A stretch of 64,000 nucleotides of DNA. Origin: Polynucleobacter kasalickyi (lineage in GTDB: Bacteria > Pseudomonadota > Gammaproteobacteria > Burkholderiales > Burkholderiaceae). The stretch covers positions 186,001 to 250,000 of the forward strand of contig NZ_FWXJ01000002.1 of NCBI RefSeq assembly GCF_900176405.1, written 5' to 3'. The notes below the pieces were generated by a model. That model was not told the origin of the DNA. It saw only the letters and a list, made by a program, of their open reading frames with translations, and made no database searches. Numbering within the stretch: position 1 is the stretch's first letter; every line of letters starts with the position of its first letter. Below are positions 46,661 to 57,643 of the stretch, in pieces. The position numbers were made by a program, and so were the translations under genes.

Positions 46661-47734
46661 TCAATCAAAAGTAGGGGTTTCCACGCCTAAGACTTTATGT
46701 AATTTAGGCGAGGTAGTGGTGTACTGTAAATGGACTTTTTTATCAGGATACATATACTCTTTAGCCGCAAAAGCTGCCAAAGCTGCTTCATGAAAGCCTG
46801 ACAAAATGAGTTTCTTTTTACCTGGATAAGTATTGATATCACCCACTGCATAGATGCCAGGAATGTTTGTCGCAAACTTTTCTGTATCGACCACGAGTTG
46901 TTTACGTTCAATATCAAGCCCCCAGTCTGCAATCGGACCGAGTTTTGGCGATAAGCCAAAGAACACAAGCAACATATCCAAGGGGAGGCGACGCGTAACG
47001 CCATCAGCTCCTGTTAATTTAATGTGGGATAACTGTTCACCATTTTGCTCAAAGCCAGTAATTTGTCCGACTTCAAATTGCATTTCATACTGTTCACAAA
47101 GTTCTTTCATCTTTGCCACAGAAGCAGGGGCTGCTTTAAAGCCGTCACGACGGTGAATCAAAATCACGCTCTCTGCTTTACCAACAAAATTGAGAGTCCA
47201 ATCAAGTGCTGAGTCTCCACCACCAACAATCACGAGATTTTTACCTGCAAATAAGTCAGGATTTTTTACGCGGTAAAAGAGTTGTTTATTTTCAAACTGC
47301 TCAATGCCATCCACTTTAATCGTTCTTGGTTGGAAAGAGCCAACACCTGCAGCAATAAAGATCGTCTTTGTTAAAAAGCGAGTGCCGAGTGAAGTAACTA
47401 ATTCAAAACGACCATCTTCCTGCGGGGTGACTTCAACCACTTCTTGATTGAGATGAAAGGTTGGACCAAATGGTTCGATTTGCTTTAACAAATTATCCGT
47501 TAGCTCCTGACCCGTACAAACAGGGACGGCAGGAATGTCATAAATTGGTTTGTCTGGATAGAGTTCTACGCATTGACCACCTACGACAGGTAAAGAATCA
47601 ATGACATGGGCCTTGATTTCTAAGAGACCTAATTCGAACACCTGGAAAAGTCCGACTGGACCTGCGCCAACAATGACAGCTTCAGTTTCGATTAAATCAG
47701 TTGAATTGAATGGAGAGGTGTTGAGTTCTGACAC
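46661..47734 (-). CDS. Ferredoxin--NADP reductase, thioredoxin-reductase-like type
   Basis: 357 residues. FAD motif [18 protein letters not shown] and NADPH motif [18 protein letters not shown], but no CxxC redox pair, which separates it from thioredoxin reductase and matches the FNR type 2 group. [23 protein letters not shown] is the FAD-end motif. It follows fdxA by 122 bases on the same strand; the ferredoxin is its likely partner. Confidence 0.92.
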   Translation of the reverse strand: MSELNTSPFNSTDLIETEAVIVGAGPVGLFQVFELGLLEIKAHVIDSLPVVGGQCVELYPDKPIYDIPAVPVCTGQELTDNLLKQIEPFGPTFHLNQEVVEVTPQEDGRFELVTSLGTRFLTKTIFIAAGVGSFQPRTIKVDGIEQFENKQLFYRVKNPDLFAGKNLVIVGGGDSALDWTLNFVGKAESVILIHRRDGFKAAPASVAKMKELCEQYEMQFEVGQITGFEQNGEQLSHIKLTGADGVTRRLPLDMLLVFFGLSPKLGPIADWGLDIERKQLVVDTEKFATNIPGIYAVGDINTYPGKKKLILSGFHEAALAAFAAKEYMYPDKKVHLQYTTTSPKLHKVLGVETPTFD

Positions 47735-47764
47735 GAAATATTTCCTAAATAGACAAAATAGTAA

Positions 47765-47840
47765 ACAATTTGCTTAATTTAAAGCAAATTGTAGATCTAT
47801 AAATATGGGTACCTACTTAAGCCCAAATTAATATTTGGGC
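47765..47840 (-). terminator. Two hairpins between fdxA and the reductase
   Basis: An 11-bp stem ACAATTTGCTT / AAGCAAATTGT with a 6-base loop (47765-47792), and an 8-bp stem GCCCAAAT-TAAT-ATTTGGGC (47821-47840). On the minus strand the first is followed by TTTACTATTTT. They probably end or attenuate the fdxA transcript before the reductase. Confidence 0.6.
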
Positions 47841-47856
47841 CGCTCGAGAAAAAGTC

Positions 47857-48180
47857 TTAGCGAATGAGTAGCGCAAGCTTATTTTTAACATCCTTAAACT
47901 CTTCAGCTTCCGGCAATGAGCCCTTCGATTTAGTAATCGATTTCCATTGACGGGAAAGTTCAGTATTGATTTTAATAAACTCTTGCTGATCGCCAGGAAC
48001 GTCATCTTCGGCGTAGATTGCATTCACAGGACATTCTGGAACACAAACGGCACAGTCGATACACTCGTCTGGGTCAATCGTTAAAAAATTAGGACCTTCT
48101 CTGAAACAGTCGACCGGACAAACATCTACACAGTCGGTATATTTACATTTGATACAAGCTTCGGTGACAACGTAAGTCAT
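47857..48180 (-). CDS. fdxA: 7Fe ferredoxin FdxA
   Basis: 107 residues with two cluster motifs, [18 protein letters not shown] and [17 protein letters not shown]: one 3Fe-4S and one 4Fe-4S cluster is usual. The C-terminal extension ([19 protein letters not shown]) is typical of FdxA. Low-potential electron carrier; partner reductase lies downstream. The start is set by [12 protein letters not shown]. Confidence 0.95.
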   Translation of the reverse strand: MTYVVTEACIKCKYTDCVDVCPVDCFREGPNFLTIDPDECIDCAVCVPECPVNAIYAEDDVPGDQQEFIKINTELSRQWKSITKSKGSLPEAEEFKDVKNKLALLIR

Positions 48181-48340
48181 TTGATGTATAAAGTGTGTTA
48201 AAACGATTATTTTAGCTGAGAAAATTCTATTTTCGTAAAATAACGGCTAAATTTGTTATACATTGTGGTGATTTAGATATTCCCCCACCTTGATTAAAAG
48301 TCAATTCCAATTAAAACCCTTTATTTGAAAGTTAAAAATC

Positions 48341-49333
48341 ATGAATTCTAGTAATGCTCGCCCCAAAATTCTAGTTGCTCGTAGGATTTTCCCTGAGGGA
48401 ATTGAGCGACTTGAAGCCGTTTGTGATGTTGATTATGTCGATCAAATAGAGCCACTATCGAAAGAAGAGTTAGCCAGGCGCTTGCTCGATAAAGATGGAG
48501 CGTTAGTCACCGGTAGTGAAAGGGTTGATGCAGAGACAATAAAAAATGCTAGTGCATTAAAGATTGTTTCTAATATTGCCGTGGGATTTAACAATTTTGA
48601 TGTTGAAGCGTTAAATCAACGGGGGATTATTGGTACAAATACCCCTGATGTTCTGACGGATACGACAGCAGATCTTGGGTTTGCATTACTCATGGCTATT
48701 TCAAGACGTTTGTCGGAAGCTGAAAGATGGCTTCGAGATGGTCAATGGCATCATTGGGAGATGGGGCGCATGTTGGGGGTAGATATTCATCACTCCACGT
48801 TAGGCATTATGGGCATGGGGCGCATCGGCCAAGCAATTGCCAAGAGAGGTTTGGCATTTGGAATGAATGTGATTTATTACAATCGCCGACCTTTATCTCC
48901 TGAACTAGAACAAGCCTGCCAAGCGACCTACGTAGACAAAGAGACTTTATTAAAAACGGCCGATCATGTCATGTTAGTGATGCCATATTCACCGCAAAGC
49001 CATCATTTCATTGGTGCCAAAGAGTTGTCGATGATGAAGCCGACAGCTACCTTGGTGAATATTGCTAGAGGGGGGATTGTGGACGATAACGCCTTGGTGG
49101 AAGCACTGCAACAACAGCGTATTTTTGGCGCTGGACTAGACGTTTATGAGGGCGAGCCTCATTTGCACCCAGGCTTATTAAATTTGCCAAATGTTGTCCT
49201 CGCCCCACATATTGGCAGTGCAACTGAGAAAACACGCTATTTGATGATGAATCTTGCGATTGATAATCTGTTAGCTGGACTAGCCGGCAAAAAACCGAAA
49301 ACGATGATTAATCCAGAGATTTGGCAAGATTAA
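48341..49333 (+). CDS. 2-hydroxyacid dehydrogenase (glyoxylate/hydroxypyruvate reductase-like)
   Basis: 330 residues. Rossmann motif LGIMGMGRIGQAIAKRG, active Arg in VNIARGGIVDD, Glu in DVYEGEPHLHPG and His in APHIGSATEKTR. Overall form like GhrB/GyaR, reducing glyoxylate or hydroxypyruvate with NAD(P)H. The exact substrate is not set by sequence. Confidence 0.92.
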   Translation: MNSSNARPKILVARRIFPEGIERLEAVCDVDYVDQIEPLSKEELARRLLDKDGALVTGSERVDAETIKNASALKIVSNIAVGFNNFDVEALNQRGIIGTNTPDVLTDTTADLGFALLMAISRRLSEAERWLRDGQWHHWEMGRMLGVDIHHSTLGIMGMGRIGQAIAKRGLAFGMNVIYYNRRPLSPELEQACQATYVDKETLLKTADHVMLVMPYSPQSHHFIGAKELSMMKPTATLVNIARGGIVDDNALVEALQQQRIFGAGLDVYEGEPHLHPGLLNLPNVVLAPHIGSATEKTRYLMMNLAIDNLLAGLAGKKPKTMINPEIWQD

Positions 49334-49651
49334 TTAAGTGACGTCACTTAAATCTTCTTTGGGGGTAGTATGTTCAACGGGTATTTCTTTGAGATCCAAT
49401 TCAATACCCCCAAACTTTCCAGCTACCCAGTTATACACTTTGCATGCTAACCAAAGAATAGAAAAGCCAAAAATAACGTTCAGAAATACCCCGTAAAGAA
49501 CCACGAATAAGGGAATTTCTCCATACCGAAAATAGGCGTCAAAGAAAAATAAGCCAATAATTGGCAATGAAAAACACAGATAAACTAAAACTAAAGTTTT
49601 AGCAGTGTGAATGGGATCTACCGAAATAATTTCTCTTTTACTACTACTCAT
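49334..49651 (-). CDS. Hypothetical two-helix membrane protein
   Basis: 105 residues with two hydrophobic segments (TLVLVYLCFSLPIIGLFFF and LFVVLYGVFLNVIFGFSILW) and a soluble acidic C-terminus. I do not recognise it. Its stop directly abuts the stop of the convergent dehydrogenase, with no room for a terminator. ATG preceded by a weak ribosome-binding site. Confidence 0.6.
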   Translation of the reverse strand: MSSSKREIISVDPIHTAKTLVLVYLCFSLPIIGLFFFDAYFRYGEIPLFVVLYGVFLNVIFGFSILWLACKVYNWVAGKFGGIELDLKEIPVEHTTPKEDLSDVT

Positions 49652-49717
49652 GACAACAGTCCGGTCCGTGATAACACTAGCGTTATAAAATTTGTTGTTT
49701 GAATTATATTAGAAATG

Positions 49718-51043
49718 TCACATTAGCATTTCTATATTTACAAAACTACCACGCTCGACGACTGAATCGTCAGCCTCTAATACAATTAAACAGTCCGCTT
49801 GACTCATCGAGCTGAGGACTCCAGACCCTTGATTCTTATGGGGTTCTACCCAAATTTGTCCACTTGAGTCGGAACTTAATCGAGCCCTTAAAAACTCCGT
49901 CCGCCCCGCACGTTTTTTTAAGTCAGTACTTAACTTGGCAACGAGCGATATTTTTTTTGTCGCTTTTGAACCACTTAAATACTCGATCATGGGGCGAACA
50001 AACTGTAAAAACGTAATCATAACTGCCACTGGATTACCTGGTAACCCAAATAAAATAGACTCTTTTTTATGATCAACAATTTTGCCAAAGGCCATTGGCC
50101 TGCCTGGCTTAATCGCTAAGGTCCAAAAAGCAACATCTCCTAATTCTCTCATCACTTGTTTGGTAAAGTCTGCCTCACCAACGGATACACCACCCGAGGT
50201 AATGATCAGATCTGCTTGCTGGGCTGCCTTAGCAAAAGTAGTCTTAAGTGCTTGCGCATCATCTTTGACGATACCAAAATCGAGTAATTGAATATTCAGT
50301 TCTTTTAATAAACCAATTAATGTAAATCGATTACTGTCGTACACACGACCAGGTAAAAGAGTTTCTCCAACTGCCGTAACTTCATTACCAGTAGAAAAAA
50401 TTGCAACCTTTAATTGTTCAAAAACTTCGACGTGGCTCAGTCCCATTGAGGCTAGCATGCCCATATCGCTGGCTTTCAATCGTCTACCTTGAGAGAGAAC
50501 GATTTCTCCAATTCGTAAATCTTCACCCATCATCCGACAGTTTTCTTTGGCACGAATTTTATTCGGAGCAAAAGTAATTCCAGTCTGATCAAGTTGAATC
50601 CACTCTTGTGGAATCACCGTGTCACACTCCGGTGGCAGAAGAGCACCTGTGGTGATTTGAATGGCGTGTATGGCTGGCGTAAAGTTAGAGAATTTTTGTA
50701 AACTGTCACCTGCCAGTTGCTTACCAATCACCTGTAAGTGAACTTCAGATGCGTCAGTCCTTAAAGCCTCATGATGAAATGCATAGCCATCCATCGCTGA
50801 GTTGTTGGCTGCTGGGACATTGATGAGTGCTTTGACATCTACCGCTAAAACTCTCCCGAAAGCATCTTCTATTGGAATGCTAACTTTCTTAAGGTTCAGA
50901 AGACATGCTTCTGTATAAGAACGCATAAACTCTAATGCTGCATTTAGTCCTAATGCTTTAGGATTGAATAAGTCAGAGCTATGATGGTGTTGCCAGTCCT
51001 CTTGAAAGGCGTTGAGTGATGGTAGTTGATTAGGAGTATTCAT
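49718..51043 (-). CDS. moeA: Molybdopterin molybdenumtransferase
   Basis: 441 residues. Inserts molybdate into adenylated molybdopterin. Landmarks: SAMDGYAF-type NNSAMDGYAFHHEAL, ITTGALLPPECDTVIPQE, STGNEVTAVGE, and TSGGVSVGEADFTKQVM. The 4-base overlap with mobA (51040-51043) implies one transcript moaA-mobA-moeA. Confidence 0.96.
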   Translation of the reverse strand: MNTPNQLPSLNAFQEDWQHHHSSDLFNPKALGLNAALEFMRSYTEACLLNLKKVSIPIEDAFGRVLAVDVKALINVPAANNSAMDGYAFHHEALRTDASEVHLQVIGKQLAGDSLQKFSNFTPAIHAIQITTGALLPPECDTVIPQEWIQLDQTGITFAPNKIRAKENCRMMGEDLRIGEIVLSQGRRLKASDMGMLASMGLSHVEVFEQLKVAIFSTGNEVTAVGETLLPGRVYDSNRFTLIGLLKELNIQLLDFGIVKDDAQALKTTFAKAAQQADLIITSGGVSVGEADFTKQVMRELGDVAFWTLAIKPGRPMAFGKIVDHKKESILFGLPGNPVAVMITFLQFVRPMIEYLSGSKATKKISLVAKLSTDLKKRAGRTEFLRARLSSDSSGQIWVEPHKNQGSGVLSSMSQADCLIVLEADDSVVERGSFVNIEMLM

Positions 51044-51645
51044 AACAATTGTTCAATGTGCATTAACTCTTCTGGAGTATTGATATTGAGAAATGCAGTT
51101 GGATCATCAAACAATACTTTTTGATGTGAAAGCTCAGAGAACCATCGATCAATCTTTCTTTGGCCAGTGCCTAAAAATAAGTTCAAACTTTCCAAAGCGG
51201 ATCTTTTTAAGAGGCAAAAAACGGGATGGGCTTGTTCTACTCCGTCTTCCATCGTTACCGCATAGGTGCACTCGAGGTTGTTTTGCAACATCGCATCCGC
51301 TAATTTCTCAGCCAAATTACTCGGGAATAAAGGAGTATCACAGGGCATGACCAACACATAAGGTGTGGTTGAATGCGCTAATCCCACCTGAAAGCCGGCG
51401 AGGGGACCAGAAAAATCTTGCTTAGCATCACGCAAGGTGGGCCAACCATACTGTTGGTAATCTTCAATATGGCGATTGGCGTTTAATATGATTTGACCGA
51501 CTTGATTGTGACAACGCTCAATCGTCCATGCGACGAGTGCTTTATCACGCAGCAGAATGAGCCCCTTATCTTGCCCACCCATCCGTTGAGCTTGGCCACC
51601 ACACAAGATGAGTGCGGTAATCTCAGCTTTATCAATCTTCTCCAC
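51040..51645 (-). CDS. mobA: Molybdenum cofactor guanylyltransferase
   Basis: 201 residues. Attaches GMP to molybdenum cofactor to form the MGD used by DMSO-reductase-family enzymes. Nucleotide motif LILCGGQAQRMGGQDKGLI and VMPCDTPLFPSNLA. Overlaps moaA by one base and moeA by four, so translation is coupled. Confidence 0.95.
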   Translation of the reverse strand: MEKIDKAEITALILCGGQAQRMGGQDKGLILLRDKALVAWTIERCHNQVGQIILNANRHIEDYQQYGWPTLRDAKQDFSGPLAGFQVGLAHSTTPYVLVMPCDTPLFPSNLAEKLADAMLQNNLECTYAVTMEDGVEQAHPVFCLLKRSALESLNLFLGTGQRKIDRWFSELSHQKVLFDDPTAFLNINTPEELMHIEQLL

Positions 51646-52766
51646 TAGCCACCTATATAAGACATTTCTACTTTTGCGTGAGAAATTTCTCCCGCTTGAA
51701 TTTTTCCGCGCAGTTCAGAATAACGATCTTGTCGGCCTTGCCAAATATTAGCAATCACATTACTAATTTCTAAGTCGCTGACATTCGTTCTTAAGAGGTG
51801 TTTCAGATCAAAACCGGTGTTGGCGAATAAACAAAGGAATAATTTACCTTCCATTGAGATTCTTGCCCTAGTACAAGAACTACAAAATGCTTGAGTAACG
51901 CTAGAAATAACGCCAATTTCTCCCGCACCATCATTAAAGCGCCATTTTTGGGCGACTTCTCCAGAGTAGCCTTGAGAAACGGGTGAAATCGGGTAACGCT
52001 CATTAATCAGGTCAATGACGGATTGCGACGAAACAACTTCTGACATTTGCCAACCATTGGTGTTACCTACGTCCATATATTCAATAAAACGTAAAATCAC
52101 ACCCGTATTCCGAAAATGTTCAACCATGGGTAGGATTTCGTGCTCATTCGTACCTTTTTTTACTACCATGTTGACTTTGATGTTTTGAAAGCCAACCATT
52201 TGGGCTGCTTCAATACTGTCTAAAACATCTTTCACGGGGAAATCGACATCATTCATTTGTCGAAATACGTCGTCATTGATGCCATCAAGGCTTACAGTGA
52301 CCCGATTAAGTCCTGCATCAAAAAGGGCTTGGGCTTTTTTCTTTAAAAGACTGCCATTCGTTGTTAAAGTGAGATCAATCGCATTGCCTGAAGGAGTCGA
52401 TAAGGCACTCAACATCTGGACTAAATCCTCGATACCTTTTCTCAGTAAAGGCTCTCCACCAGTGAGACGAATTTTTTCTACACCATGGGCGACAAATAGC
52501 TTTGCTAACCGAGTAATTTCTTCGAAATTTAGTAACTCGGATTGGCCTAAATAGTTGTATTGCTTAGTGAAAATTTCCTTTGGCATGCAGTAAGAACACC
52601 GAAAATTACAACGATCGGTAACAGAAATTCTTAAGTCATGTAAGAGTCTACCTCGAGTGTCCTTTAAGAAACCCTCGGCAGGACGCAAGTTTTCAGGAAT
52701 TAAAGGCAGGGTGGTAAAACTACTCTTTAATTCATCGAGTGAAGTAATAGGAATAGTTTTACTCAT
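51645..52766 (-). CDS. moaA: GTP 3',8-cyclase MoaA
   Basis: 373 residues, radical SAM enzyme starting molybdopterin synthesis. First 4Fe-4S motif [10 protein letters not shown], second cluster in [20 protein letters not shown], and a C-terminal GG tail (MSYIGG). About 30 extra residues precede the usual start ([19 protein letters not shown]). First gene of the moaA-mobA-moeA set; moaC/moaE are not in this window. Confidence 0.97.
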   Translation of the reverse strand: MSKTIPITSLDELKSSFTTLPLIPENLRPAEGFLKDTRGRLLHDLRISVTDRCNFRCSYCMPKEIFTKQYNYLGQSELLNFEEITRLAKLFVAHGVEKIRLTGGEPLLRKGIEDLVQMLSALSTPSGNAIDLTLTTNGSLLKKKAQALFDAGLNRVTVSLDGINDDVFRQMNDVDFPVKDVLDSIEAAQMVGFQNIKVNMVVKKGTNEHEILPMVEHFRNTGVILRFIEYMDVGNTNGWQMSEVVSSQSVIDLINERYPISPVSQGYSGEVAQKWRFNDGAGEIGVISSVTQAFCSSCTRARISMEGKLFLCLFANTGFDLKHLLRTNVSDLEISNVIANIWQGRQDRYSELRGKIQAGEISHAKVEMSYIGG

Positions 52767-52793
52767 TTGTACAATCTTTTGAAGATTTAATCG

Positions 52794-55421
52794 TTATTGC
52801 AATTCAATCGTCCGCTCTTGACCACCGGTTTCAATGAGAATCATTGGCCCCACTGGTAGTTCAGCTTTCGGTTTGATTGCTCTAGGAATATGGATTGGCT
52901 TTGGTTCTGCGGCAATTTGAGCTAATACTTCTTCATGTTTAACAGGATTTGTATCCACCCAAACCAGTCCAACTTGACTTAGTACACCTTCTAAACTTTC
53001 ACGATCAAGCATTGCTGGCACAACTTTTGGTAATTCTCTGACTGGCAATTGGACTTGCTCAGACTTCGGCGTCGGCGCAACGATAGCAACTGGAGTAGGT
53101 ATGACTGGCGTTTCAGTTTTTACTTCGTTTGGTACAGAACTTGTTTGAACAAAGCTTTCTGTTTTTTGTTCTGTAACTACGATAGGATCATTCGCATTCT
53201 GTCCTGATGATGGGGTTGCTATGACTTCAATTGCGACAGGAGTTTCCATTCTTGGGCTATCTGTAACTGAATCGTTACTTGCTTGGACTACCTCTGTTGA
53301 CGCTTCTGGGTTTGCACGGTCAGCTTTGTCACGTCCACGATTTCTATTCCTACGATTACGACCTTTGCGTTTTTCTTCACCGCCCTCATTAACCGCAGAG
53401 TCAGTGTTTTCGGTAGCTGCAATGCTAGCACCTTCAGTATTGGCGTTATCCGAAGCAGAAGCGACTGCTTGGTTTCTACGCGCATCATTTCGTGGATGTT
53501 GGTTACGACGTGTTGATTGTGAATTAGTCGTTTCTGATTTTTCAGCACCAGTTTCATTGGTAGCAGTTTCAACTTGACCATCCTCACTAAGTACCTTATT
53601 GGGACGATTTCCTTGGTTACGACCTTTACCTTTTCCTCTTCTCTGATTTGGGTGTTTAGGCTTAGGAGCCTCTACAACCTCGACTGGAGCTGGTACTACC
53701 GTCTTATTGCCACCAAAAAGTTTTTTGATGAAAGCAATCACACCACCAGAACTATTGTTCGTAGCTATTGGTTTAGAAGACTCTTTTGGTGCTGAAGCGG
53801 GAGCAGGTTGACTTGGTGTAATACCTTTTACTGCAGCAACTGGACTTGGTTTGATATCTTGGGCTCGGCGGCTCACAATCGTATCTTCTTCCATTGCTTT
53901 TGAAACTTCATCAGCAATGGCGTAACTCGCTTGAATATTATCTAAGCGTGGATCATCATGTTTGAGGCGTTCAAGTTTGTAATGCGGCGTTTCTAAGTAT
54001 TTATTTGGAATTAATAAGACATTGACCTTAGAACGGGATTCAATCTTAATCACTTCAGAGCGTTTCTCGTTTAATAAGAAAGCAGCTACATCAACCGGCA
54101 CCTGGCAGTGAATCGCAGCGGTGTTCTCTTTCATACTTTCTTCTTGAATAATCCGCAATACTTGTAAAGCAGAAGATTCTGTATCCCGAATATGGCCTGT
54201 ACCAGTACATCTCGGACAAGTAACGTGGGTACCTTCAGACAATGCTGGGCGAAGTCGTTGGCGTGAAATCTCCATTAAACCAAATTTAGAAATTTTGCCT
54301 GTTTGTACTCTGGCACGATCATGTTTCAACGCATCTTTGATACGATTTTCTACATCTTTTTGACTCTTTGGAGACTCCATATCAATAAAGTCAATCACAA
54401 TTAAGCCACCAAGATCGCGTAATCGCATTTGTCTTGCAATTTCGTCTGCCGCTTCTAAATTGGTTCTAGTAGCAGTTTCTTCGATGTCAGAACCTCTTGT
54501 CGCACGCGCTGAGTTGACGTCAATAGAAACTAATGCTTCCGTATGGTCAATGACAATTGCACCACCTGAAGGTAAATTGACCGTTCTTGAATAAGCCGTT
54601 TCAATTTGATGTTCTATTTGAAAGCGGGAAAAGAGTGGAATATCTTCTTGATATCTCTTTACCCGATTCATGTTGTCTGGCATCACTACCGACATGAAGG
54701 ATTGCGCTTGTTCAAAAATATCTTCTGTATCGATCAAGATTTCGCCGATATCTGGCTGGTAATAATCTCGAATCGCACGAATCACTAGACTGGATTCTAA
54801 ATAGATTAACAGGGGGGCAGAGTTTGATTGGGCTGCAGAATCAATCGCTGTCCAAAGTTGCATTAAATAACTCAAGTCCCACTGTAATTCTTGGGCATCC
54901 CGACCGATACCAGCGGTTCTAGCAATAATACTCATCCCATTAGGGATTTCTAGTTGCCCCATTGCTTCACGAAGTTCCTGGCGATCTTCACCTTCAATTC
55001 GGCGAGAAACTCCACCACCTCTAGGATTGTTCGGCATTAATACTAAATATCGACCAGCAAGCGAAATAAAGCTGGTGAGAGCGGCGCCTTTATTGCCACG
55101 TTCTTCTTTTTCTACTTGGACAATAATTTCTTGACCTTCTTTTAAGGCTTCTTTGATCGTTACTTTTTTAACGTCAACACCTTCAGCAAAATAACTACGA
55201 GCTACTTCTTTAAATGGTAAGAACCCATGACGCTCTTCACCGTAATTAACAAAGCATGCTTCTAGTGATGGTTCTATACGAGTAATAACACCTTTGTAAA
55301 TATTTCCTTTGCGTTGCTCACGACCTGCGGATTCAATATCTAAATCGACTAGTTTCTGACCATCTACAATCGCTACGCGTAACTCTTCCTGTTGAGTTGC
55401 GTTGAATAACATTCTTTTCAT
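52794..55421 (-). CDS. rne: Ribonuclease E
   Basis: 875 residues. The main endoribonuclease for mRNA decay and rRNA/tRNA processing. S1 domain at about 37-120 ([20 protein letters not shown]), catalytic Asp in [12 protein letters not shown] and in VIDFIDMES, zinc-link CPRCTGTGH. The C-terminal half (about 520-875) is low-complexity with Arg/Asn-rich stretches ([27 protein letters not shown]) and a final segment that ends in [10 protein letters not shown]; it probably carries RNA- and partner-binding sites of a degradosome. Confidence 0.97.
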   Translation of the reverse strand: MKRMLFNATQQEELRVAIVDGQKLVDLDIESAGREQRKGNIYKGVITRIEPSLEACFVNYGEERHGFLPFKEVARSYFAEGVDVKKVTIKEALKEGQEIIVQVEKEERGNKGAALTSFISLAGRYLVLMPNNPRGGGVSRRIEGEDRQELREAMGQLEIPNGMSIIARTAGIGRDAQELQWDLSYLMQLWTAIDSAAQSNSAPLLIYLESSLVIRAIRDYYQPDIGEILIDTEDIFEQAQSFMSVVMPDNMNRVKRYQEDIPLFSRFQIEHQIETAYSRTVNLPSGGAIVIDHTEALVSIDVNSARATRGSDIEETATRTNLEAADEIARQMRLRDLGGLIVIDFIDMESPKSQKDVENRIKDALKHDRARVQTGKISKFGLMEISRQRLRPALSEGTHVTCPRCTGTGHIRDTESSALQVLRIIQEESMKENTAAIHCQVPVDVAAFLLNEKRSEVIKIESRSKVNVLLIPNKYLETPHYKLERLKHDDPRLDNIQASYAIADEVSKAMEEDTIVSRRAQDIKPSPVAAVKGITPSQPAPASAPKESSKPIATNNSSGGVIAFIKKLFGGNKTVVPAPVEVVEAPKPKHPNQRRGKGKGRNQGNRPNKVLSEDGQVETATNETGAEKSETTNSQSTRRNQHPRNDARRNQAVASASDNANTEGASIAATENTDSAVNEGGEEKRKGRNRRNRNRGRDKADRANPEASTEVVQASNDSVTDSPRMETPVAIEVIATPSSGQNANDPIVVTEQKTESFVQTSSVPNEVKTETPVIPTPVAIVAPTPKSEQVQLPVRELPKVVPAMLDRESLEGVLSQVGLVWVDTNPVKHEEVLAQIAAEPKPIHIPRAIKPKAELPVGPMILIETGGQERTIELQ

Positions 55422-55921
55422 TTCATTTCCTTAATAGAAAGTAGAAAGGGCATGTGACTAGAAGAATGTTCAACAGATACATCTTCGCAGTTTGCGAAAC
55501 GCACTTTGCGAAATATAGCAAGACAGTGATGAATTGACCACTCGTCTTGCAAGTGCTAATAAATATTCTTGAATCTATTAGCGGAAGGATGCTCGCCCAG
55601 TTATCTTAATCTTGTTATTAGTAACTTGATGGCGTTCAATTAAAATCTGTTAACAACTCTTTGCTGGCAACATGCTAGCTTTCATTTCTTCTCCTCATTT
55701 CAACAAGGGAGGAGTTACCTTGGGGAAATATTTGCCTTCCCTAGCTATAATGTTATTTTTTGGTCTAATGCAGTGAGAACACAATGATCTTACAATTGAT
55801 CCTGTTTGTTCTCTATCGAATACATTGCCTTGACAATAACGCTTTGATTATATGTCAAAGTGACACTGAAAAGTAAATCAATTCCAATTACCATATTAAT
55901 ATTAGTCTAAAAAGTCCAACT
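55422..55921 (-). promoter_or_regulatory. Long structured rne 5' leader and divergent spacer to rluC
   Basis: 500 bp with no gene. In the half nearer rne, TTTGCGAAA is repeated at 55491-55499 and 55505-55513, and a strong stem joins GCAAGAC (55519-55525) with GTCTTGC (55544-55550), extended by AGTG/CACT inside. Such stems in E. coli rne mRNA are bound by RNase E itself for feedback control. At 55832-55860 TTGACA and TGTCAA form an inverted repeat, a possible promoter or operator for either gene. Confidence 0.55.
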
Positions 55922-56869
55922 ATGTCCGAAAACTCCGTCCAATTTATTACGATTACCCCCGAAGAAGAGGGGCAAAGATTGGATAATTTTCTGATGAAAT
56001 GGGGAAAAGGTGTCCCCAAAAGCCATATTTATCGAATTATTCGCTCTGGAGAAATCCGCATTAACAAGAAAAGGGCGGATGTAACGAGCCGAATCGTAGC
56101 TGGTGACGTTCTCAGAATTCCACCTATTCGAGTAGCAAGCCCAGAAAGCCCAGCGGTTTTGTCAGCGGTTAGCCTACAAAATGCTGAAAAAATTGTCCAA
56201 AATTTGCCGATTCTTTATGAAGATGATGCTTTACTCATTGTTAACAAACCTTCCGGCTTAGCTGTGCATGGTGGCTCAGGCATTTCATTAGGATTAATTG
56301 AGGCACTAAGAATCGCGAAACCCCAACTGAGGTTTTTGGAACTAGTGCACCGATTAGATCGCGATACCTCAGGAATTTTGATGTTAGCGAAGAAACGGAG
56401 TGCTTTAACAATCCTGCACGAAGATATTCGTAATGGCAACATGGATAAACGTTACATTTTTGTTGCGCACGGACCATTTACAGAGGGGCTAGGACATATT
56501 GCACTTAAGTACCCATTGCATAAGTATTTGTTAGCAAATGGGGAAAGAAGAGTCCGGGTTGAAGATTTCGGTCAAGAAAGTCATACAGTGATCAAATTTT
56601 TGGGACAAGCTCAAGATGGCAAGAGTTTTGTTGGTGAGGCCCAATTAAGAACTGGTAGGACACATCAAATTCGGGTGCATTTGCAACATCATGGCTATCC
56701 AATTTTGGGGGATGATAAATACGGTGTCTTGGAGATGGATAAGCTAGTCAAAGCAAAAAGATTAATGCTCCACGCCTATAAATTGGTAATTACCCACCCT
56801 TTAAGCAAGGAGAAATTAAATATTTCTGCTCCAGCACCAAAGGGCTTTGAAATTCAAAATAAAATATAG
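55922..56869 (+). CDS. rluC: 23S rRNA pseudouridine synthase RluC
   Basis: 315 residues. S4 RNA-binding domain at about 16-75 (QRLDNFLMKWGKGVPKSHIY), then the RluA-type catalytic domain with HRLDRDTSGILMLAKK, where the second Asp is the nucleophile, and RTGRTHQIRVHLQHHG. The rluC-rne divergent pair is common, supporting RluC rather than RluD. Confidence 0.93.
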   Translation: MSENSVQFITITPEEEGQRLDNFLMKWGKGVPKSHIYRIIRSGEIRINKKRADVTSRIVAGDVLRIPPIRVASPESPAVLSAVSLQNAEKIVQNLPILYEDDALLIVNKPSGLAVHGGSGISLGLIEALRIAKPQLRFLELVHRLDRDTSGILMLAKKRSALTILHEDIRNGNMDKRYIFVAHGPFTEGLGHIALKYPLHKYLLANGERRVRVEDFGQESHTVIKFLGQAQDGKSFVGEAQLRTGRTHQIRVHLQHHGYPILGDDKYGVLEMDKLVKAKRLMLHAYKLVITHPLSKEKLNISAPAPKGFEIQNKI

Positions 56870-56902
56870 TTTCATCATTTAGTCAAAAACAAGAGAGAAG
56901 TA

Positions 56903-57562
56903 ATGACCTTAAAAAATAATAAATTTGAAATGGTGATTTGGGATTGGGATGGGACTATTATGAATTCCACTCCAACGATAGTAGAGTGTATGCAGCAGTC
57001 TTGTCGTGATTTAGGTATGCCGGTTCCCTCTGATCAAATTGCTAGTCACGTGATTGGACTTGGGATTATTGAGTCCATCCGAATTGCTATGCCGACAGTC
57101 GCGGAAGCAGATTATCCTTTGGTATTGGAGAGATTTAGGCATTATTACCTAGGTAAAGATCATGAACTCACGATGTTTGAAGGTATCCGAGAGCTATTAA
57201 GTGATTTGAAGGCCAATGGCCATATTCTTGCGGTTGCCACAGGAAAGCCGCGAGTTGGCCTGAATCGGTCCCTTAATAATCACCAATTAGACGATTATTT
57301 TCATGACTCCCGAACTGCTGATGAGACTCGTTCAAAACCAAATCCACAAATGCTTTTAGAGTTGATGGAAAAATGGGCAATTCCTGCCCATAAGATTGTC
57401 ATGATTGGTGATACGACGCATGATTTAAAAATGGCTAAAAGCGCTGGAGTCAGTGCGATTGCCATGTCTTACGGAGCTCATTCTGCTGAAGAGTTGTTAG
57501 CGCATCAACCTTTAGCTTGTTTTAGTAAAGTTGAGGACCTTAGACATTTTTTACTCAGTTAA
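56903..57562 (+). CDS. HAD-superfamily hydrolase (phosphatase-like)
   Basis: 219 residues. WDWDGTIMNS carries the nucleophile DxD, VATGK motif II, RSKPNPQML motif III Lys, GDTTHDLKMAKSAGV motif IV. Resembles the YcxE/Gph subfamily seen next to rluC in many beta- and gammaproteobacteria. Substrate unknown; a second gph-like gene in this window. Confidence 0.88.
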   Translation: MTLKNNKFEMVIWDWDGTIMNSTPTIVECMQQSCRDLGMPVPSDQIASHVIGLGIIESIRIAMPTVAEADYPLVLERFRHYYLGKDHELTMFEGIRELLSDLKANGHILAVATGKPRVGLNRSLNNHQLDDYFHDSRTADETRSKPNPQMLLELMEKWAIPAHKIVMIGDTTHDLKMAKSAGVSAIAMSYGAHSAEELLAHQPLACFSKVEDLRHFLLS

Positions 57563-57643
57563 ATACTGGGTTAGAGACCAAACGACTAATAAATAGGCAA
57601 AACCATCAAAATATTTAACATTGAGCAAATACAGGAAGAAATA

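Noticed and set aside
53221-53577. 118-codon plus-strand frame opposite rne
   Set aside because: Shadow of the low-complexity Arg/Ser-rich C-terminal half of RNase E; no own start signal.
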